Shown piece after piece: positions 62,023 through 64,000 of a stretch of 64,000 nucleotides of DNA. Below the pieces are notes generated by a model. The model was not told where the DNA came from, ran no database searches, and saw only the letters and a list, made by a program, of their open reading frames with translations. Location: NCBI RefSeq assembly GCF_000146285.1, contig NZ_GL385912.1:1867251-1931250 (forward strand), written 5' to 3'. This DNA comes from Mobiluncus curtisii subsp. curtisii ATCC 35241 (GTDB lineage: Bacteria; Actinomycetota; Actinomycetes; Actinomycetales; Actinomycetaceae). The position numbers and the translations under genes are program-made. Numbering within the stretch: the stretch's first letter is position 1; every line of letters starts with the position of its first letter.

Positions 62023-63111
62023 TCAGGATACGGTCGTGTCCTCAACCTCTGTTGGTTGATCCGCGCCCGATAAACGACTCTGCTTGCGGTTCTTTCGGCT
62101 CTGGCGCAGCATACTGATGCTCGGGTACATCCCTCCTCCTACTACCAGTATAAAGCCTAGAACCGTGTTAATGGTCAGAGCTTCGCCAAATATCAGCAAA
62201 CCAATGAACAAGGCAACGGGTACTTCCCAGTAGGCAATAATGCCGTAATCTGCAGCCGGCAAGTTACGACCCGCAACCAAAAGGAACCCTAATGCGATAG
62301 GTCCACAAATAATCCACAGCAGAACCGTGCCCACCCAGTTAAAGGGGGTCAAATGGAGGTCTAGCGCCCAACCGGGTACGTGACCGATAGTGCCGACGAG
62401 GTGCAGTATCAGCGCCAAGCTACCGGCCGCTACCGTGGCAGCAATGAAGTTCCAAACACCGCGGGCTGCTGTGTCTGCATCTTTGCGGTAGCCATTAAAG
62501 AACATCGATGCGCCATAGAAAATACCAGACAAGAAACCAAAAATGTTGCCCAAACCGGCAAGAGGAAATTCAGGACTGGAGGCTGCCAAGTTGAAATCGA
62601 CGAAGAATCCTTTGTCACCAAAGCCAATCAGCTGGTTACCGAACAACATACCGGTGAACACCGCCACCAGACAAATGTATTGAACCACGCCCATAGGCTC
62701 TTTGCGGAATATCCGAGCCAACACAATACAGACGACCGGTCCGATATAGATGAGCAGCACGGCGTTAGCCACAGTGGTCAGCAAAGTCGAGGTTACATAG
62801 CAGCCCAAGGACAGACCAATCATCGCGCCGCCCATGATGATGGCTGGGGAAACTTTTAGTTCTTTCCAGACTTGAACCTTTTTTGTTAACAGGACTATGC
62901 ACACGAAAAAGATAATGCCCATAGTCATACGGCCGGCTGCCATGAGGGCCCCGACACTGTTCCCGGCGTTTAAGCCTTTAGTTCCGTCAAACATATCTGT
63001 ACGCGTAGCCCACCGGCTAAACAGTGGTACCAACCCCATGCCTGTTGCGGAAATCAGCATGGTAATGACACCCAATTTTGTGTTCATTACATAGTTATTT
63101 TCAGTGCTCAT
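62023..63111 (-). CDS. DMT-superfamily (EamA-like) transporter
   Basis: The protein has about 362 residues (ATG 63111 preferred) and ten membrane segments in two EamA-like halves: LGVITMLISATGMGLVPLFSRWA opens the first, and LLTTVANAVLLIYIGPVVCIVLARIFRKEP closes it. AADYGIIAYWEVPVALFIGLLIFGEALTINTVLGFILVVGGG is the typical end of the second half. The C-terminal tail of about 35 residues is hydrophilic. Members of this superfamily export or import amino acids and small metabolites. It sits between the amidinotransferase gene and the MFS gene on the same strand, separated from the former by a hairpin. Confidence 0.88.
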   Translation of the reverse strand: MSTENNYVMNTKLGVITMLISATGMGLVPLFSRWATRTDMFDGTKGLNAGNSVGALMAAGRMTMGIIFFVCIVLLTKKVQVWKELKVSPAIIMGGAMIGLSLGCYVTSTLLTTVANAVLLIYIGPVVCIVLARIFRKEPMGVVQYICLVAVFTGMLFGNQLIGFGDKGFFVDFNLAASSPEFPLAGLGNIFGFLSGIFYGASMFFNGYRKDADTAARGVWNFIAATVAAGSLALILHLVGTIGHVPGWALDLHLTPFNWVGTVLLWIICGPIALGFLLVAGRNLPAADYGIIAYWEVPVALFIGLLIFGEALTINTVLGFILVVGGGMYPSISMLRQSRKNRKQSRLSGADQPTEVEDTTVS

Positions 63112-63223
63112 TGTCATCACGACCTTTGCGAATTATCAACTCGTCCTCCTCTTCTTTGAGGAGCTCACAATATGTGTATTTAGTAGAAAAGAATAATCAG
63201 CGCTACTTCACGCTTATATCACA

Positions 63224-63256
63224 TTGGGGCTGCGAAAAATCTTTCCGCAGCCCCAA
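63224..63256 (-). terminator. Hairpin terminator after the amidinotransferase gene
   Basis: TTGGGGCTGCG (63224-63234) pairs perfectly with CGCAGCCCCAA (63246-63256) around an 11-nt loop. It lies 45 bp downstream of the amidinotransferase stop. The U-tract is poor. Confidence 0.65.
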
Positions 63257-63300
63257 CATGAACTGTCATCGTGTTAATTCTAGATTGAATCTAACTCGAG

Positions 63301-64000
63301 TTAGACGAGAGTCGGATCAGCAACCTGGTTCGGGAAGTAATCCTCGCAGGTGCCCTCGCGGTAAACGTCCGCGGTGGAGCAGTGCAGACCGCCGCCGAAC
63401 GGGTAAGCGTCGCGGAACGCAACCGGAATCACGTTCATGCCCAGCTTGTCCATCTGCTCGAGCTGGTTGGTCTCGGAAGCCTCGACGATAACCGTCTTGT
63501 GATCCAGAACCAAGCAGTTCATGGACAACCACACGGAGGAGTAGCACAGAGGCGGCGGGGTGGTGTGAGACGGCTGAGCCGCATCCACAATCTGCCAATC
63601 GTTAGCTTCGAAGATCTTGCGCTGTTCTTCGGGCAGGCGACGGTGCGGGTTGTTGATGATGAGACCCGGACGCAGCGGCACGAAGGTCGCGTCGATGTGA
63701 ATCGGGTAGGGGTCGCCGGGGAAGTTCACGGCGTGAACGCGCAATTCGGGGTAGTAGCGCTTGAACCATTCCATAGCCTTGCGGTTGGTGGTCAAACCAT
63801 GCTGAATGAACAGGTCCTTGCCCAGACGCATCACATCAGCAGCATCCCACAAGGGCTCAACTTCGGTGGTCACGAAGTCTTTAGCGGCGGTGCGCTCCAA
63901 GCGCTCCTCCAGAGAAATCCTCTCATCATAGTAGTTGTGCTTGTAGGACTTGTCGGTCAAACGAGGACGAGGAGCCTGGGTCCACTTGAACTCAGGATCT
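63301..64000 (-). CDS. Glycine amidinotransferase-like protein (partial, C-terminal part)
   Basis: This gene runs out of the right window edge; 232 codons are visible and the frame stays open to base 64000 (DPEFKWTQAPRPRLTDKSY...), so any start inside the window is unlikely. The protein is in the arginine:glycine amidinotransferase family. YPIHIDATFVPLRPGLIINNPHRR holds the catalytic histidine region, and PFGGGLHCSTADVYREG holds the catalytic cysteine. Such enzymes move the amidino group of arginine to an amine and release ornithine; some relatives act on other acceptors. The acceptor here is unknown. Two transporter genes follow on the same strand. Confidence 0.85.
   Translation of the reverse strand, partial: DPEFKWTQAPRPRLTDKSYKHNYYDERISLEERLERTAAKDFVTTEVEPLWDAADVMRLGKDLFIQHGLTTNRKAMEWFKRYYPELRVHAVNFPGDPYPIHIDATFVPLRPGLIINNPHRRLPEEQRKIFEANDWQIVDAAQPSHTTPPPLCYSSVWLSMNCLVLDHKTVIVEASETNQLEQMDKLGMNVIPVAFRDAYPFGGGLHCSTADVYREGTCEDYFPNQVADPTLV

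Overview
The window looks like a chromosomal segment of a mid-GC actinobacterium. It carries the Pup-ligation genes (dop, pup, pafA, ARC/Mpa-type ATPase), a dimeric glycyl-tRNA synthetase, an actinobacterial-type Dus, a type I-E CRISPR-Cas locus and several ATPase-less sugar ABC importers. A host-associated member of the Actinomycetaceae, such as a Mobiluncus or Actinomyces relative, fits best. That assignment is inference from gene content, not from a marker search.

Layout. (1) 0-9.8 kb holds housekeeping genes: a partial transhydrogenase alpha subunit, class I fumarase, type I 3-dehydroquinase (the only + strand gene here), primase, a dGTPase overlapping a Dus enzyme, and glyS. (2) 10.0-15.7 kb is a compact six-gene + strand operon: a class III aminotransferase and a split transketolase, bracketed by two related SCP2-like proteins and ending in a VOC protein and a clear terminator. 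Its product is unknown. (3) 15.9-25.4 kb is a more AT-rich galactoside locus: a GH2 enzyme, a binding-protein ABC importer, a GH36 alpha-galactosidase and a divergent ROK regulator. (4) 25.9-37.9 kb is a complete type I-E CRISPR-Cas locus with 42 repeats and 41 spacers. (5) 38.0-47.9 kb contains a glucose-type ABC importer, then a maltose-type ABC importer with a TraX-like membrane protein, and a divergent GH13 alpha-glucosidase. (6) 48.0-53.3 kb encodes malate dehydrogenase, glucose-6-phosphate isomerase and a tandem, eukaryote-type phosphofructokinase. (7) 53.5-60.6 kb has a Memo-AMMECR1 fusion, a TetR regulator and the pupylation operon, which lacks 20S proteasome genes. (8) 60.7-64.0 kb has an MHS-type MFS transporter, a DMT-family transporter and a partial amidinotransferase.

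The most striking signal lies in the 332-bp gap between cas3 and cse1. Two degenerate CRISPR repeats flank a short 'spacer' of about 20 nt. That spacer matches the stretch between the predicted -35 and -10 boxes of the cse1 (Cascade) promoter at 15 of 17 positions. The only mismatches are at guide positions 6 and 12, where type I-E Cascade flips bases out of the duplex. The target is preceded by 5'-AAC. The upstream pseudo-repeat keeps the 5' handle and the downstream one keeps the 3' hairpin. I read this as a crRNA-like guide by which Cascade represses its own operon, like the published cas-regulating (CreR-type) RNAs.

The remaining genes describe a saccharolytic fermenter: three importers (probably galactosides, glucose and maltodextrins) whose ATPase must be encoded elsewhere, matching glycosidases, and Pgi, Pfk, Mdh and fumarase for central carbon flow.
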